Below are positions 8,016-17,693 of a stretch of DNA of 64,000 nucleotides, piece after piece (the first letter of the stretch is position 1; each line of letters begins with the position of its first letter). A model generated the notes under the pieces. That model was not told where the DNA came from and ran no database searches. It saw only the letters and a list, made by a program, of their open reading frames with translations. The DNA lies in assembly GCA_017465845.1 (NCBI GenBank), contig JAFTVH010000100.1:1-64000 (forward strand), read 5' to 3'. The stretch is from Lachnospiraceae bacterium (GTDB lineage Bacteria > Bacillota > Clostridia > Lachnospirales > Lachnospiraceae). The translations under genes were made by a program, and so were the position numbers.

Positions 8016-9008
8016 ATGCAGTGCACAGATATCGGAATCGATTTGGGAACCGCCAGTATATTAGTCTACATCAGAGGGAAGGGCGTTGTATTAAAAGAGC
8101 CGTCTGTTGTAGCTTTTGATAGAGACTCTAATAAAATCAAGGCAATCGGAGAGGATGCGCGTCTTATGTTGGGACGTACACCCGGCAATATCGTTGCGGT
8201 AAGACCGCTTCGTCAAGGTGTCATCTCTGATTACACCGTTACAGAGAAGATGATGAAGTATTTCATCCAGAAAGCTCTCGGCAAGAGGACTTTCCGCAAG
8301 CCCAGGATAGCAGTATGCGTTCCCAGCGGCGTAACAGAAGTTGAGAAGAAAGCAGTAGAAGACGCTACCTACCAGGCAGGCGCAAGGGAAGTATCCATTA
8401 TTGAAGAGCCGATTGCAGCAGCTATCGGTGCCGGCATTGATATTTCCAAACCTTGCGGTAATATGATCGTTGATATCGGAGGCGGTACTTCTGATATCGC
8501 AGTTATTTCCCTGGGAGGTACTGTAGTCAGTGCTTCTATCAAGATTGCAGGAGACGACTTTGATGAAGCCATTGTACGCTATATGCGTAAGAAACATAAT
8601 CTGTTAATCGGTGAGAGAACAGCCGAGGATCTGAAGATTAAGATAGGTTCCTGCTATAAGAGACCGGAGCCGGATTTCATGGATGTAAGAGGACGTAACC
8701 TGGTAACAGGTCTTCCTAAGACGGTAAAGGTATCTTCCGAAGAGACTGAGGAAGCTTTGAAAGAGACTACTTCACAGATTGTAGAGACCATTCACAGTGT
8801 ATTGGAGAAGACACCCCCTGAGCTGGCAGCAGATATCGCTGACAGAGGCATCGTCCTGACAGGAGGCGGCAGCCTGCTGCGCGGTTTGGAGGAATTAATT
8901 TCGTCCAGAACAGGCATTAATACTATGACGGCAGAGGATCCTATGACAGCAGTTGCTATCGGTACCGGTAAATATGTCGAATTCCTGGCAGGTTACAGAG
9001 AGGACTAA
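8016..9008 (+). CDS. mreB: MreB/Mbl family actin-like cell-shape protein
   Basis: MreB-family proteins form membrane-associated filaments that guide side-wall peptidoglycan synthesis. The 330-residue protein has the actin-fold ATP site: phosphate 1 loop DIGIDLGTASILVY (5–18), phosphate 2 DIGGGTSDIAVISLGG near 150, and the adenosine loop TGGGSLLRGLEE near 285. It is not next to mreC/mreD, so it is a paralogue of the Mbl/MreBH type or a relocated single gene; the sequence does not separate these. A GAAAGGGGTAC site precedes the ATG. It is flanked by its own promoter and a strong terminator, so it is probably monocistronic. Confidence 0.93.
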   Translation: MQCTDIGIDLGTASILVYIRGKGVVLKEPSVVAFDRDSNKIKAIGEDARLMLGRTPGNIVAVRPLRQGVISDYTVTEKMMKYFIQKALGKRTFRKPRIAVCVPSGVTEVEKKAVEDATYQAGAREVSIIEEPIAAAIGAGIDISKPCGNMIVDIGGGTSDIAVISLGGTVVSASIKIAGDDFDEAIVRYMRKKHNLLIGERTAEDLKIKIGSCYKRPEPDFMDVRGRNLVTGLPKTVKVSSEETEEALKETTSQIVETIHSVLEKTPPELAADIADRGIVLTGGGSLLRGLEELISSRTGINTMTAEDPMTAVAIGTGKYVEFLAGYRED

Positions 9009-9076
9009 GCGGTAGAGACGATTAAGCAGCAGGGAGATCAAACGGCACTTACGGCCACATATAAATAGTTACAACC

Positions 9077-9102
9077 GGCTGTCGGTTCCCGGCAGCCTTT
9101 TT
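9077..9102 (+). terminator. Intrinsic terminator after mreB
   Basis: GGCTGTCGG (9077–9085) pairs fully with CCGGCAGCC (9089–9097) around a three-base loop and is followed by five Ts. A further inverted repeat, GCAACAG/CTGTTGC (9109–9115, 9131–9137), lies just downstream, ahead of recD2. Confidence 0.85.
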
Positions 9103-9164
9103 CTTCCGGCAACAGATTCCCGGCCGTAGCCTGTTGCTGAGTTCTGAAAGGTAAGATTTTCAAT

Positions 9165-11408
9165 ATGGAAACAGTCAATGGTTATGTAGATCACATTATT
9201 TTTCAAAACAGCGAAAATGGATATACGGTCTTAAGCCTGATGGCAGAAGGGGAAGAACTTACCTGCGTAGGAATTTGCAAGGGGCTGACCCAAGGGGAAA
9301 ATATTTGTGCACAGGGCGAGACAGTGGAACATCCTGTATATGGAAGTCAGTTTAAAATCAGTACCTATCAGGTGGTTGCACCGAAGGACAGTGTCAGCAT
9401 GGAACGGTATCTGGGTTCCGGCGCGGTGAAAGGTGTAGGAGCAGCGCTGGCTGCAAGAATCGTCAAGAAATTTGGCGACGACACATTTCGGATTATTGAA
9501 GAAGAGCCGGAACGGCTGGCAGAAATCAAAGGAATCAGTGAGCGGAAGGCAAGAGAGATTGCTGTCCAGATGGAGGAAAAGAAAGAACTGCGGGAGGCTC
9601 TTGTGTATCTGCAGCAGTTTGGTATCTCCAATACGCTGGCAGTCAAGATTTACGATACTTATGGAATGAATCTTTACAGTATCATGAAGGAAAATCCGTA
9701 CAGACTGGCTGAGGACATTAGCGGCGTTGGATTCAAGATTGCAGACGAAATTGCTTCCAGGATAGGAATTCATACCGATTCGGACTATCGGATCCGCAGC
9801 GGATTGCTGTATACACTGCTTCAGGCAACAGGAGAGGGACATTGTTATCTGCCCATGGACCTGCTGCTTCGGAGAGCGTCGGATTTGCTTGGGGTGTCGG
9901 AAGAAGATATTCGGCCTCAGATAGATAACCTGACTATGGATAAGAAAACTGTGGTCAAGGGAAATGCTGTGTTTGCGGCGTCCTATTATTATGCGGAACT
10001 GAATTGTGCAAGAATGTTAAGGGAGTTGGACATGCCCATGTGGGGCGATGCCGGTGCTGTAGAACTGGTGGTCAGGAAAAAGATTGAGAAGTTGGCATCT
10101 TCCCTTCACATGGAAATGGATGAACTGCAGCAGGAAGCAGTATTGGAGTGTGTTAAGAATGGTCTCTTTATCCTGTCCGGAGGACCGGGAACCGGCAAGA
10201 CTACTACAATTAATATGATCATTCATTATTTTGAAGCAGAAGGAATGGATATTTTCCTGGCGGCACCTACGGGACGTGCAGCCAAGAGAATGACCGAGGC
10301 TACGGGATATGAGGCAAGAACCATTCATCGCATGTTGGAGCTGAATGGTGCTTTGTCAGACGAGGATACCAGAAAGATACGCTTTGAGCGCAATGCGGAA
10401 AATCCGTTAGAAGCAGATGTAGTCATTATTGATGAGATGTCTATGGTAGATCTGACGCTTTTCCAGGCGCTTCTCAAGGCGATTGCGCCCGGAACAAGGC
10501 TGGTGCTTGTAGGTGATGTGAACCAGTTGCCCAGCGTAGGCCCGGGACAGGTGCTGCGTGATCTTATGAACAGTGGTGCATTTCCTATGGTTGTCCTGCA
10601 GAAGATTTTCAGACAGGCAGAGGAAAGCGATATTGTAGTCAATGCCCATCGTATCAACAAAGGAGAGCAGATTACACTGGACAACAAGAGCAAAGACTTT
10701 TTTCTGTTGGAGAGATCTGATGTGAATGTAATTTATAAGCATATGATTCAATTGATACAGGATATGCTGCCCCGGTACGTAAAGGCTACGCCGTATGATA
10801 TACAGGTACTGACTCCTATGAGAAAAGGAAGCCTGGGGGTAGAGACGTTGAATGGCATTCTGCAGCGCTATCTGAATCCACCTGATGCGGGGAAGAAAGA
10901 ACACATTGTGGGGGATACCGTTTACCGGGAAGGCGATAAGGTCATGCAGGTAAAGAACAATTACCAGTTGGAATGGGAAATCGTAAGCAAGTACGGGATT
11001 CCCATTGACAAAGGAATCGGTGTGTTCAATGGAGATATGGGAAGGATTCTGGAAATCAACGAAACAGCATCTTCCCTTGTGGTAGAATATGATGAGCACA
11101 GAAGGGTGACTTATCCGTTTGCACTTCTGGAGGAACTGGAACTATCTTACGCAATTACCATACATAAGTCTCAGGGAAGCGAATATCCCGCAGTAATTAT
11201 GCCGCTACTAAACGGTCCCAGGATGCTTTTTAATCGTAATCTGCTCTATACCGGTGTGACCAGAGGGCGCAGCTGTGTCACGATCCTGGGCAGCAGTGCT
11301 GTAGCGAGGGGAATGATTGATAATGAAAGCGAGAACCGCAGATATACGGCTCTGGCAGAACGGATCAGGGAACTGAAACCGGAGGTGGATGCTGATAATA
11401 TATGGTAA
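9165..11408 (+). CDS. recD2: RecD2-type ATP-dependent DNA helicase (SF1B)
   Basis: RecD2 proteins are 5'-3' helicases found in bacteria without RecBCD and are linked to DNA repair and replication-fork stability. The 747-residue protein has an N-terminal OB-like segment, helix-hairpin-helix repeats (GVGAALAARIVKKFG near 90; GVGFKIADEIASRIG near 190), Walker A SGGPGTGKTTT near 337, the DEMSMVD motif II near 425, and the UvrD-like C-terminal motif SYAITIHKSQGSE near 662. It overlaps comFC by seven bases, so it starts a probable operon that continues to glmM. A terminator lies immediately upstream. Confidence 0.95.
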   Translation: METVNGYVDHIIFQNSENGYTVLSLMAEGEELTCVGICKGLTQGENICAQGETVEHPVYGSQFKISTYQVVAPKDSVSMERYLGSGAVKGVGAALAARIVKKFGDDTFRIIEEEPERLAEIKGISERKAREIAVQMEEKKELREALVYLQQFGISNTLAVKIYDTYGMNLYSIMKENPYRLAEDISGVGFKIADEIASRIGIHTDSDYRIRSGLLYTLLQATGEGHCYLPMDLLLRRASDLLGVSEEDIRPQIDNLTMDKKTVVKGNAVFAASYYYAELNCARMLRELDMPMWGDAGAVELVVRKKIEKLASSLHMEMDELQQEAVLECVKNGLFILSGGPGTGKTTTINMIIHYFEAEGMDIFLAAPTGRAAKRMTEATGYEARTIHRMLELNGALSDEDTRKIRFERNAENPLEADVVIIDEMSMVDLTLFQALLKAIAPGTRLVLVGDVNQLPSVGPGQVLRDLMNSGAFPMVVLQKIFRQAEESDIVVNAHRINKGEQITLDNKSKDFFLLERSDVNVIYKHMIQLIQDMLPRYVKATPYDIQVLTPMRKGSLGVETLNGILQRYLNPPDAGKKEHIVGDTVYREGDKVMQVKNNYQLEWEIVSKYGIPIDKGIGVFNGDMGRILEINETASSLVVEYDEHRRVTYPFALLEELELSYAITIHKSQGSEYPAVIMPLLNGPRMLFNRNLLYTGVTRGRSCVTILGSSAVARGMIDNESENRRYTALAERIRELKPEVDADNIW

Positions 11409-12127
11409 GATATTTACGTAAGGCAGTTGAAGTGTGTATACAGCTGCTATTTCCTTTAAGATGTCCTTTATGCGATGATATTGCGGCGCCATTTGGGGAA
11501 AAGATATGCCTGGATTGCATGAAGAAGCTGAAAGTGATATCTCCGCCCAGATGCTTGAAATGCGGGAAGAAACTGGAAGAGGAAGAACAGGAATATTGCC
11601 GCGATTGCAGTGTAAGGAAGCATGACTTTATACGTGGAAGGGCACTATATGAATATAGAAGCATTGCTCCTGCCATATATCGGTTCAAATATGGGAACAG
11701 GAGAGAATATGCGGACTTTTTTGGGGAAGAGATTGCCAGATATCTGGGAGATGAGATACAGCGGATGCGGCCGGATGCATTGATACCGATCCCACTGCAC
11801 CCGGCAAGAAAGCGTAAGAGAGGATACAATCAGGCCGGACTTCTGGCAAAATCCATTAGCAGGTATACAGGAATCCCGGTTTATGATAAAATATTGGTGA
11901 GAGTAAAGAATACAGTGCCACTAAAAAAATTAAATCCTCAGGAAAGACAAAATAATTTGAAAAAAGCTTTCCATATCAAAGGAAATGATGTAAAATTAAA
12001 GACGATTATATTAATTGATGATATTTATACCACAGGCAGTACAATGGATGCCGCAGCTTCTGCGCTGTTAGCAGCCGGTGCGGAGAAAATTTATTTCATT
12101 ACACTGTCATGTGGCAGCGGCTTGTAG
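11402..12127 (+). CDS. comFC: ComFC-type amidophosphoribosyltransferase-like protein
   Basis: ComFC homologues combine zinc-ribbon cysteines with a phosphoribosyltransferase fold and are needed for DNA uptake in naturally competent Firmicutes. The 241-residue protein begins with CxxC pairs (CPLC, CLDC, CLKC, CRDC) within the first 75 residues. It ends with the PRPP loop IILIDDIYTTGST (about 201–213). Its start lies inside the end of recD2, implying translational coupling. No other late competence genes are in the window, so a role in uptake here is an inference from the family. Confidence 0.9.
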   Translation: MVRYLRKAVEVCIQLLFPLRCPLCDDIAAPFGEKICLDCMKKLKVISPPRCLKCGKKLEEEEQEYCRDCSVRKHDFIRGRALYEYRSIAPAIYRFKYGNRREYADFFGEEIARYLGDEIQRMRPDALIPIPLHPARKRKRGYNQAGLLAKSISRYTGIPVYDKILVRVKNTVPLKKLNPQERQNNLKKAFHIKGNDVKLKTIILIDDIYTTGSTMDAAASALLAAGAEKIYFITLSCGSGL

Positions 12128-12170
12128 ACAGGCTGCATCTGTTCTTGCATTTGACAGGAGGAGAAAACGG

Positions 12171-12557
12171 ATGCTGAATGAAGAACGGGTCATCCTGATG
12201 ACCAAAATGGAAGCATATGCGCAGCATGAAGGTAAGAAGAATATGCAGATAGGTAAATATTTTCGCGGTGATTATATCAGCCTGCAGATACTGAAATCTG
12301 TCATCAGTGTTACCATTGCATATGTAGTCTGCTTCGCAATATATATATTGTATCACCTGGAGGATTTTCTTCAGGATCTTTATAAGATGGACATTATCGC
12401 ATTTGTCAGGAATGTTTTGCTTTATTATGGAATAACTGTTGTGGGGTATGGTGTGATTTCATACCTGGTGTATGCATACCGTTATGCCAAGGCACGTAAG
12501 AGCCTGAAGAACTATTATAATCATTTGAAAAAACTGAACTCCATGTATGAGGAGTAA
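12171..12557 (+). CDS. Small two-helix membrane protein of unknown function
   Basis: I do not recognise this 128-residue protein. It has a charged N-terminus, two hydrophobic segments (about residues 42–62 and 82–104) and a basic, Tyr- and Lys-rich C-terminal tail, which predicts two membrane crossings. I start it at the ATG with AGGAGGA nine bases upstream; a longer frame exists upstream but runs inside comFC. It is 43 bp after comFC and 24 bp before the next membrane protein, so it belongs to the recD2–glmM operon. Its place ahead of cdaA suggests an envelope-related role, without direct evidence. Confidence 0.75.
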   Translation: MLNEERVILMTKMEAYAQHEGKKNMQIGKYFRGDYISLQILKSVISVTIAYVVCFAIYILYHLEDFLQDLYKMDIIAFVRNVLLYYGITVVGYGVISYLVYAYRYAKARKSLKNYYNHLKKLNSMYEE

Positions 12558-12581
12558 CAGAGGTTTTGAAAGGGTAGAAAA

Positions 12582-13877
12582 ATGACGGGTTTACTGGAAA
12601 TGAGAGAAAAACTGAAACTGCTGTATAGCAGGAATGAGGTATTTGTTGTACCTGTACTGAAGTTCCTGTTAGCCTTTGTGACGATGACGGTGGTAAACGG
12701 CAGAATGGGATATATGAACCGGTTGGATAATCTGGCAGTTGTCCTGGTCGTATCACTGTTATGTTCTTTCCTGCCGAATGGATGCATCATCATGTTTGCA
12801 GCGTTGTTCAGCCTGTTGCATATGTATGCATTGTCTATGGAAGTGGCGCTGGTGGGGTTATGCCTGTATCTGGTGATGTTCCTGTTGTTTTTCAGGTTCA
12901 GCCCTAAGGATTCCCTTGTGGTACTTTTGACACCTATGCTCTTTGCACTTAAGATACCTTATGTAATGCCTATAGCCATGGGACTTGTGGGCACTCCGGC
13001 ATCTGCAGTTTCCATAGCTTGCGGAGTGATTGTATATTACTTTCTGAATCATGTTATCGGCAGTGCTACGGCGATTAACACTCTGGAGGAAGGGGATGCC
13101 ATAGCTAAACTGAAATTACTGATTGACGGGTTGATAGACAATAAAGCCATGGTTGTCATAATAGCAGCATTTGCAATCACGGTGATAGTAGTGTATCTGA
13201 TCAGACGGATGTCAATTGAGTATGCATGGACCATTGCGATGATTGCAGGTGCGATTGTTAATTTGATTGTACTTTTAGCAGGTGACCTCGTATATGATAC
13301 AAATGTGTCTGTGGCAGGGGCTATTTTAGGAGCTATTCTGGCAGTTCTTGTGGGAAAAGTCATTGAATTTTTCAGGTTCTGTGTGGATTACAGCAGAACG
13401 GAAAAGGTGCAATTTGAGGACGATGAGTATTATTACTATGTTAAAGCAATTCCCAAGATGACTGTAGCAGCTCAGACTAAAACAGTTAAGAAGATCAATA
13501 CACAGAGGAGAACTGCGTCCAGGAGCACATCGGCAGAAGGTGTTAAGCCTTCCGGCAACAGTGTCAGGTCAGGTTCAGCGGCAGGTGCCGGAACAGCTTC
13601 CGGCAGGACAACAGGTACCAGAACCGGTTCGACCGCAGCAGCAGGTACCAGGATGGCTTCGACCACGGCAGCGGGTACCAGGATGGCTTCGACCACGGCA
13701 GCGGGTACCAGGATGGCTTCAGGCGCGAAAACGGGTACTGTGGTTACGGAACGTACTGCTGTCAACAGACGGCCTGATACAACTGCCAGAGGGCAAAAGA
13801 GCGTTACCATTAACAGTAACATGGTAGAGAACACAGAAGACGATGATTTCTATGATGACTTTGAAGAATGGGAATAA
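12582..13877 (+). CDS. Polytopic membrane protein with repetitive Thr/Ala-rich tail, upstream of cdaA
   Basis: The 431-residue protein has about eight or nine hydrophobic segments up to residue 270, then a hydrophilic tail. Residues about 300–400 are rich in Thr, Ala, Ser, Gly and Arg and include a 10-residue tandem repeat (AAGTRMASTT). It ends with a very acidic stretch (EDDDFYDDFEEWE). I do not recognise a named family. The start has AAAGGG upstream and lies 24 bp after the previous gene; cdaA follows after 80 bp. The tail would lie in the cytoplasm if the helix count is even; topology is uncertain. Confidence 0.75.
   Translation: MTGLLEMREKLKLLYSRNEVFVVPVLKFLLAFVTMTVVNGRMGYMNRLDNLAVVLVVSLLCSFLPNGCIIMFAALFSLLHMYALSMEVALVGLCLYLVMFLLFFRFSPKDSLVVLLTPMLFALKIPYVMPIAMGLVGTPASAVSIACGVIVYYFLNHVIGSATAINTLEEGDAIAKLKLLIDGLIDNKAMVVIIAAFAITVIVVYLIRRMSIEYAWTIAMIAGAIVNLIVLLAGDLVYDTNVSVAGAILGAILAVLVGKVIEFFRFCVDYSRTEKVQFEDDEYYYYVKAIPKMTVAAQTKTVKKINTQRRTASRSTSAEGVKPSGNSVRSGSAAGAGTASGRTTGTRTGSTAAAGTRMASTTAAGTRMASTTAAGTRMASGAKTGTVVTERTAVNRRPDTTARGQKSVTINSNMVENTEDDDFYDDFEEWE
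13638..13721 (+). repeat. 30-bp in-frame tandem repeat
   Basis: A 30-bp unit is repeated about 2.8 times at 13638–13667, 13668–13697 and 13698–13721. The second and third copies differ from the first by one base near the start (GCAGCA against GCAGCG). It encodes AAGTRMASTT and could expand or contract by slippage without shifting frame. Confidence 0.9.
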
Positions 13878-13957
13878 GCCGGCAAGGTGAAATATTATAG
13901 TTGGGCTTAAGGCTGCTGTGTAACGTAAAATAGGATAGAATAAGAGGTTGCAACGAT

Positions 13958-14824
13958 ATGGAGTGGTGGAATACAACAGTAGATGAAGTGCATAGAATAC
14001 TGTCTTCCATGGGAATACGCGATATGATTGAGATAGTTATCATCGCCTTTTTGGTGTACCATATCCTGGTCTGGATTCAAGCCGGCAGGGCATGGCAGCT
14101 CCTGAAAGGATTTATCGTAATCATCGCTTTCCTGCTGATTGCTTATTTGGGCAAGATGAATACCATATGGTGGATTGCGAAGAATATTGCATCTTTTGCG
14201 ATAACTGCACTTATTGTGGTCTTACAGCCGGAAATTCGAAAGGCTTTAGAAGAACTGGGAAAGAAAAATGTGCTCACATCCGTAATTCCTTTTGACAACA
14301 GCAAAAAGGAAGCGGCTGTTTTTGATGATAAGACAATTAATGAAATCACAAAGGCCTGTGTAGAAATGGGAAAGGCTAAGACAGGAGCGCTGATTGTCAT
14401 AGAGAATAAAGACTCGCTGGCGGATTATGAACGAACAGGAATTGATGTGGACGGTATTGTTACCAATCAGTTACTGATTAATATCTTTGAACATAACACT
14501 CCACTGCACGATGGGGCTGTCATCGTCAGGGGAAACAGAATTACATCGGCTACCTGTTATCTGCCTCTTTCTGATAATATGGGGCTTGGGAAAGAATTAG
14601 GAACCAGACATCGTGCCGGTGTGGGAATCTCGGAAGTGTCAGATTCCCTTACAGTCATCGTGTCAGAGGAAACCGGGCGCATCAGCATTGCAATGAATGG
14701 CATGTTGGAGCGTATTTCAGATGCAGAGGCACTTAAAGAGAGACTTCGTACACTGAAGGATTCCGGTGAAGAGGAGGACAAAGGAAAGCATCGATGGAAA
14801 GGAAGGAACAAGGACAAAAAATGA
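13958..14824 (+). CDS. cdaA: Diadenylate cyclase CdaA (DacA)
   Basis: CdaA joins two ATP molecules into cyclic di-AMP, which controls potassium and osmolyte uptake and cell-wall balance in Firmicutes. The 288-residue protein has three N-terminal membrane helices (within residues 20–90). A DAC domain follows, with the catalytic DGA (185–187) and RHR (217–219) motifs intact and TSATCYLPLSD between them. The stop overlaps the start of cdaR as ATGA, and glmM follows: the cdaA–cdaR–glmM order is conserved in Firmicutes, where CdaR and GlmM modulate the cyclase. Confidence 0.96.
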   Translation: MEWWNTTVDEVHRILSSMGIRDMIEIVIIAFLVYHILVWIQAGRAWQLLKGFIVIIAFLLIAYLGKMNTIWWIAKNIASFAITALIVVLQPEIRKALEELGKKNVLTSVIPFDNSKKEAAVFDDKTINEITKACVEMGKAKTGALIVIENKDSLADYERTGIDVDGIVTNQLLINIFEHNTPLHDGAVIVRGNRITSATCYLPLSDNMGLGKELGTRHRAGVGISEVSDSLTVIVSEETGRISIAMNGMLERISDAEALKERLRTLKDSGEEEDKGKHRWKGRNKDKK

Positions 14825-16131
14825 GAAAGAAGCTATTTACCAATTGGGGTATTAAGCTGATCAGCCTTCTGATTGCTTTCGGACTATGGTTCACAGTTGT
14901 CTATTTAGATGACCCGGTCGAAGAAGTAACGTTTGTTAATATTCCTGTACAGTTTGTAAACACGGAACTTTTGACTGACCAGAATCTGGTCTATGAAGTA
15001 TTGGACAGTACAGATGTAGTTAAGAAGGTTACGGTAAAGGGGCCGAAGACAGTTGTCTCTGATATGCGGTCAGAGGGAAAGAACTCCATTGTGGCAGTTG
15101 CCGACTTTGCCAATAAGAATATGTCGGATATCATAGAGATTGAATTCACGGCAGCTACGGAGTATGCCAGTGCCATTACGGATATCATACCGAATGAAGG
15201 AAGCGGAGAGCTGAAGCTTTTCGTGGAGGAAAAGAATACAGTAAATGTTCCTGTAAAAGTTGTAACGAAAGGTGAAGTGGCAGATGGCTATCAACTGGGT
15301 ACTGCGAAAACGGAGCAGAACCGTATTACTATTACGGGTGGTAAGAGTAAAGTGGAGCAGGTCAGTTATGCGGCTGTAACGGTGGATGTATCCGGCAGTT
15401 CGTCTGATATTTCCACATCAGAAGTCATTCAGTTATATGATAAGAATGGCAACCAGCTTGACAGCGGTCTCGTTCAGAAGAATGCGGAAAGAACTCTTGC
15501 CAGCATTACGGTGCTTGCCACAAAGACCGTTCCTGTTATTTTTGAGACATTGGGTGAAGTGCAGTCCGGTTATCGGATGATTGGTGAAGTTGAAAGTTCA
15601 ATTCAGGAAATTAAAATTGCGGGCAGTGAATCTGTGCTCAATTCAGTGAATAATATTGTAGTACCCGCCGCGGTATTGGATGTTACAGGACTGACAGAAG
15701 ACTATACCGTGGACATCAGTTTGCGCAGTTATCTTCCTGCGGGAGTACAGATTGCCCGAGATGTGACCAATACAACAGCAAAAATTAAGATTACAGTAGA
15801 ACAAGAGCTGGAAAGAACTTTAAAAATGACTTCCGGCAATGTGAAAGTGATCAATGTTCCGGAAGATATCCTGTATGAGACTGCACAGAGTTATGAGATT
15901 TACGATGTGGCGGTAGTGGGGTTGGAAAGAGATCTTGACAGTATCGATGAGGCTACATTGAAGGCTGTAGTGGATGTGGGAGATTGGCTGAAAACCCAGA
16001 ATATCGATAATGATACCTTAAATGGCACATATTATATCCCGGCTGAGGTAGAACTCCCGGAAGGTGTATTTACAACGCAGCCTGTGGAAATCAGAATCAG
16101 TTTTCAGCAACAGGAGTCATTTACTGAGTAA
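14821..16131 (+). CDS. cdaR: CdaR/YbbR-domain regulator of CdaA
   Basis: CdaR proteins are anchored by one N-terminal helix and expose several YbbR repeats outside the cell; they bind and modulate CdaA. This 436-residue protein has a membrane anchor (WGIKLISLLIAFGLWFTVV, about 8–26). About four YbbR repeats follow, seen as recurring V-P-V motifs (FVNIPVQF, NTVNVPVKV, KTVPVIFE). I choose the ATG that overlaps the cdaA stop codon; an in-frame ATG at 14794 would add nine residues. An AAGGA sits just upstream of the chosen start. Confidence 0.93.
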   Translation: MRKKLFTNWGIKLISLLIAFGLWFTVVYLDDPVEEVTFVNIPVQFVNTELLTDQNLVYEVLDSTDVVKKVTVKGPKTVVSDMRSEGKNSIVAVADFANKNMSDIIEIEFTAATEYASAITDIIPNEGSGELKLFVEEKNTVNVPVKVVTKGEVADGYQLGTAKTEQNRITITGGKSKVEQVSYAAVTVDVSGSSSDISTSEVIQLYDKNGNQLDSGLVQKNAERTLASITVLATKTVPVIFETLGEVQSGYRMIGEVESSIQEIKIAGSESVLNSVNNIVVPAAVLDVTGLTEDYTVDISLRSYLPAGVQIARDVTNTTAKIKITVEQELERTLKMTSGNVKVINVPEDILYETAQSYEIYDVAVVGLERDLDSIDEATLKAVVDVGDWLKTQNIDNDTLNGTYYIPAEVELPEGVFTTQPVEIRISFQQQESFTE

Positions 16132-16178
16132 AAGAAAAGTAAATTTAGTAATATAACGCAAGAATGGAGTGTTTTAGA

Positions 16179-17528
16179 ATGGCTAGATTATTTGGAACAG
16201 ACGGTGTCAGAGGAGTTGCCAATGAGGAATTGACCCCGCTGCTTGCCATGCAGTTAGGTCAGGCAGGCGCCTATGTATTGACAAAAGAAAAAGCGCATAA
16301 GCCTACGATCATGGTAGGATGTGATACACGTATTTCGGGTGATATGCTTGCAAATGCGTTAATGGCAGGAGCCTGCTCCGTAGGTGCTAATTGTATCTAT
16401 GTAGGGGTGATTCCTACACCGGCAGTTGCCTATTTGACAAAAAAGTATAAAGTAGATGCAGGTGTTGTGATATCTGCTTCACATAATCCGGTAGAATTTA
16501 ATGGTATTAAATTCTTTGATGGTGATGGTTATAAGCTTCCTGATGCCATGGAAGATGAAATTGAGAATATGATTACAAATAACATGCAGGGGGTAGTATT
16601 TCCAATCGGGCCCTTTGTAGGTAAGATAAAATATCGTACAGATGCAAGAGAAGAATATATCAACCATGCAATCCAGTCTGTAAATGTGAATCTGGAGGGT
16701 ATGAAAATAGTTGTGGACTGTGCAGAAGGAGCATCTTTTTATACTTCTGTAGAAGCATTGAAAGAGTTGGGCGGCAATGTAGTGGCTATCCACAACAACC
16801 CGGATGGCACCAACATCAATGCTAACTGTGGATCTACCCATATGGAAGAGCTTCAGGCAAGAGTGGTATACGAGAAAGCTCAGGTGGGGCTGGCATTTGA
16901 TGGCGATGCAGATCGCTTGTTGGCTGTAGATGAGAACGGCAAGGTAATTGACGGCGACCAGGTTATGGCAATCGTAGGCAACTACATGAAGAGTCAGGGT
17001 AAGCTAAAGGAAGATGTAATTGTGGCTACTGTAATGAGTAATCTGGGCTTTTTCCTGATGGGAAAAAAACAGGGCATTACGATTGAACAGACCAAAGTAG
17101 GAGACCGTTATGTGCTGGAACGTATGAAGGAAATTGGAGCCAGCCTGGGCGGGGAACAGTCAGGACACATTATTTTCCTTGACGAGAATACTACAGGTGA
17201 CGGACTGTTAAGTGCATTACATCTTCTTCAGGTTATGGTAGAAACCGGGAAGCCGCTCTCAGAGCTGGCACAGGTTATGGAAGTTCTGCCTCAGGCTCTG
17301 GTTAATGCGAAAGTGGCTAATCATAAGAAAGATTCTTATATGGAGTATCCGGAAATTGCAGCAGCGATTAAGATGCTGGAGGATAAATTTGCCGGTGAAG
17401 GAAGAGTGCTGATACGCCCGTCCGGAACAGAACCGTTGGTTCGTGTCATGATAGAAGGCAAAGATCAGGCTGTTATTGAGCAGGAGGCGCAGAAGCTGGC
17501 AAACCTGATTCAGGATATTATGTTCTAG
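16179..17528 (+). CDS. glmM: Phosphoglucosamine mutase
   Basis: GlmM converts glucosamine-6-phosphate to glucosamine-1-phosphate on the way to UDP-GlcNAc, the precursor of peptidoglycan and of the surface glycans encoded nearby. The 449-residue protein starts MARLFGTDGVRG, has the phosphoserine loop ISASHNP (Ser101), the metal site DGDADR (about 241–246), the sugar-binding GGEQSGH near 325, and the phosphate loop RPSGTEPLVRVM near the C-terminus. I choose the ATG with GGAG at 16166–16169 upstream; the five-codon-longer start at 16164 lacks a site. It ends the cdaA operon. Confidence 0.97.
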   Translation: MARLFGTDGVRGVANEELTPLLAMQLGQAGAYVLTKEKAHKPTIMVGCDTRISGDMLANALMAGACSVGANCIYVGVIPTPAVAYLTKKYKVDAGVVISASHNPVEFNGIKFFDGDGYKLPDAMEDEIENMITNNMQGVVFPIGPFVGKIKYRTDAREEYINHAIQSVNVNLEGMKIVVDCAEGASFYTSVEALKELGGNVVAIHNNPDGTNINANCGSTHMEELQARVVYEKAQVGLAFDGDADRLLAVDENGKVIDGDQVMAIVGNYMKSQGKLKEDVIVATVMSNLGFFLMGKKQGITIEQTKVGDRYVLERMKEIGASLGGEQSGHIIFLDENTTGDGLLSALHLLQVMVETGKPLSELAQVMEVLPQALVNAKVANHKKDSYMEYPEIAAAIKMLEDKFAGEGRVLIRPSGTEPLVRVMIEGKDQAVIEQEAQKLANLIQDIMF

Positions 17529-17601
17529 ATACCTTTGCGAATGATGAGAGTGTGAACAGTATCAACAGGAGTGCTGAACTGTAAGAAAAGTGAAATAAGT
17601 G

Positions 17602-17630
17602 TTGAGATTAGCAGATAATCGTGTTATAGT
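17602..17630 (+). promoter_or_regulatory. Predicted promoter of the HPr-like gene
   Basis: TTGAGA (17602–17607) and TATAGT (17625–17630) are 17 nt apart, each matching the consensus at five of six positions. Confidence 0.7.
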
Positions 17631-17693
17631 TGATTTAGTGAATGAAGGTATTCAGGGTAACCTGATTTTATAAATGGTTTGGAGGGAAGTCAT

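Noticed and set aside
13638..13721. Direct repeats considered as a CRISPR array
   Set aside because: The 30-bp units are contiguous with no spacers and lie in frame within a membrane protein gene.
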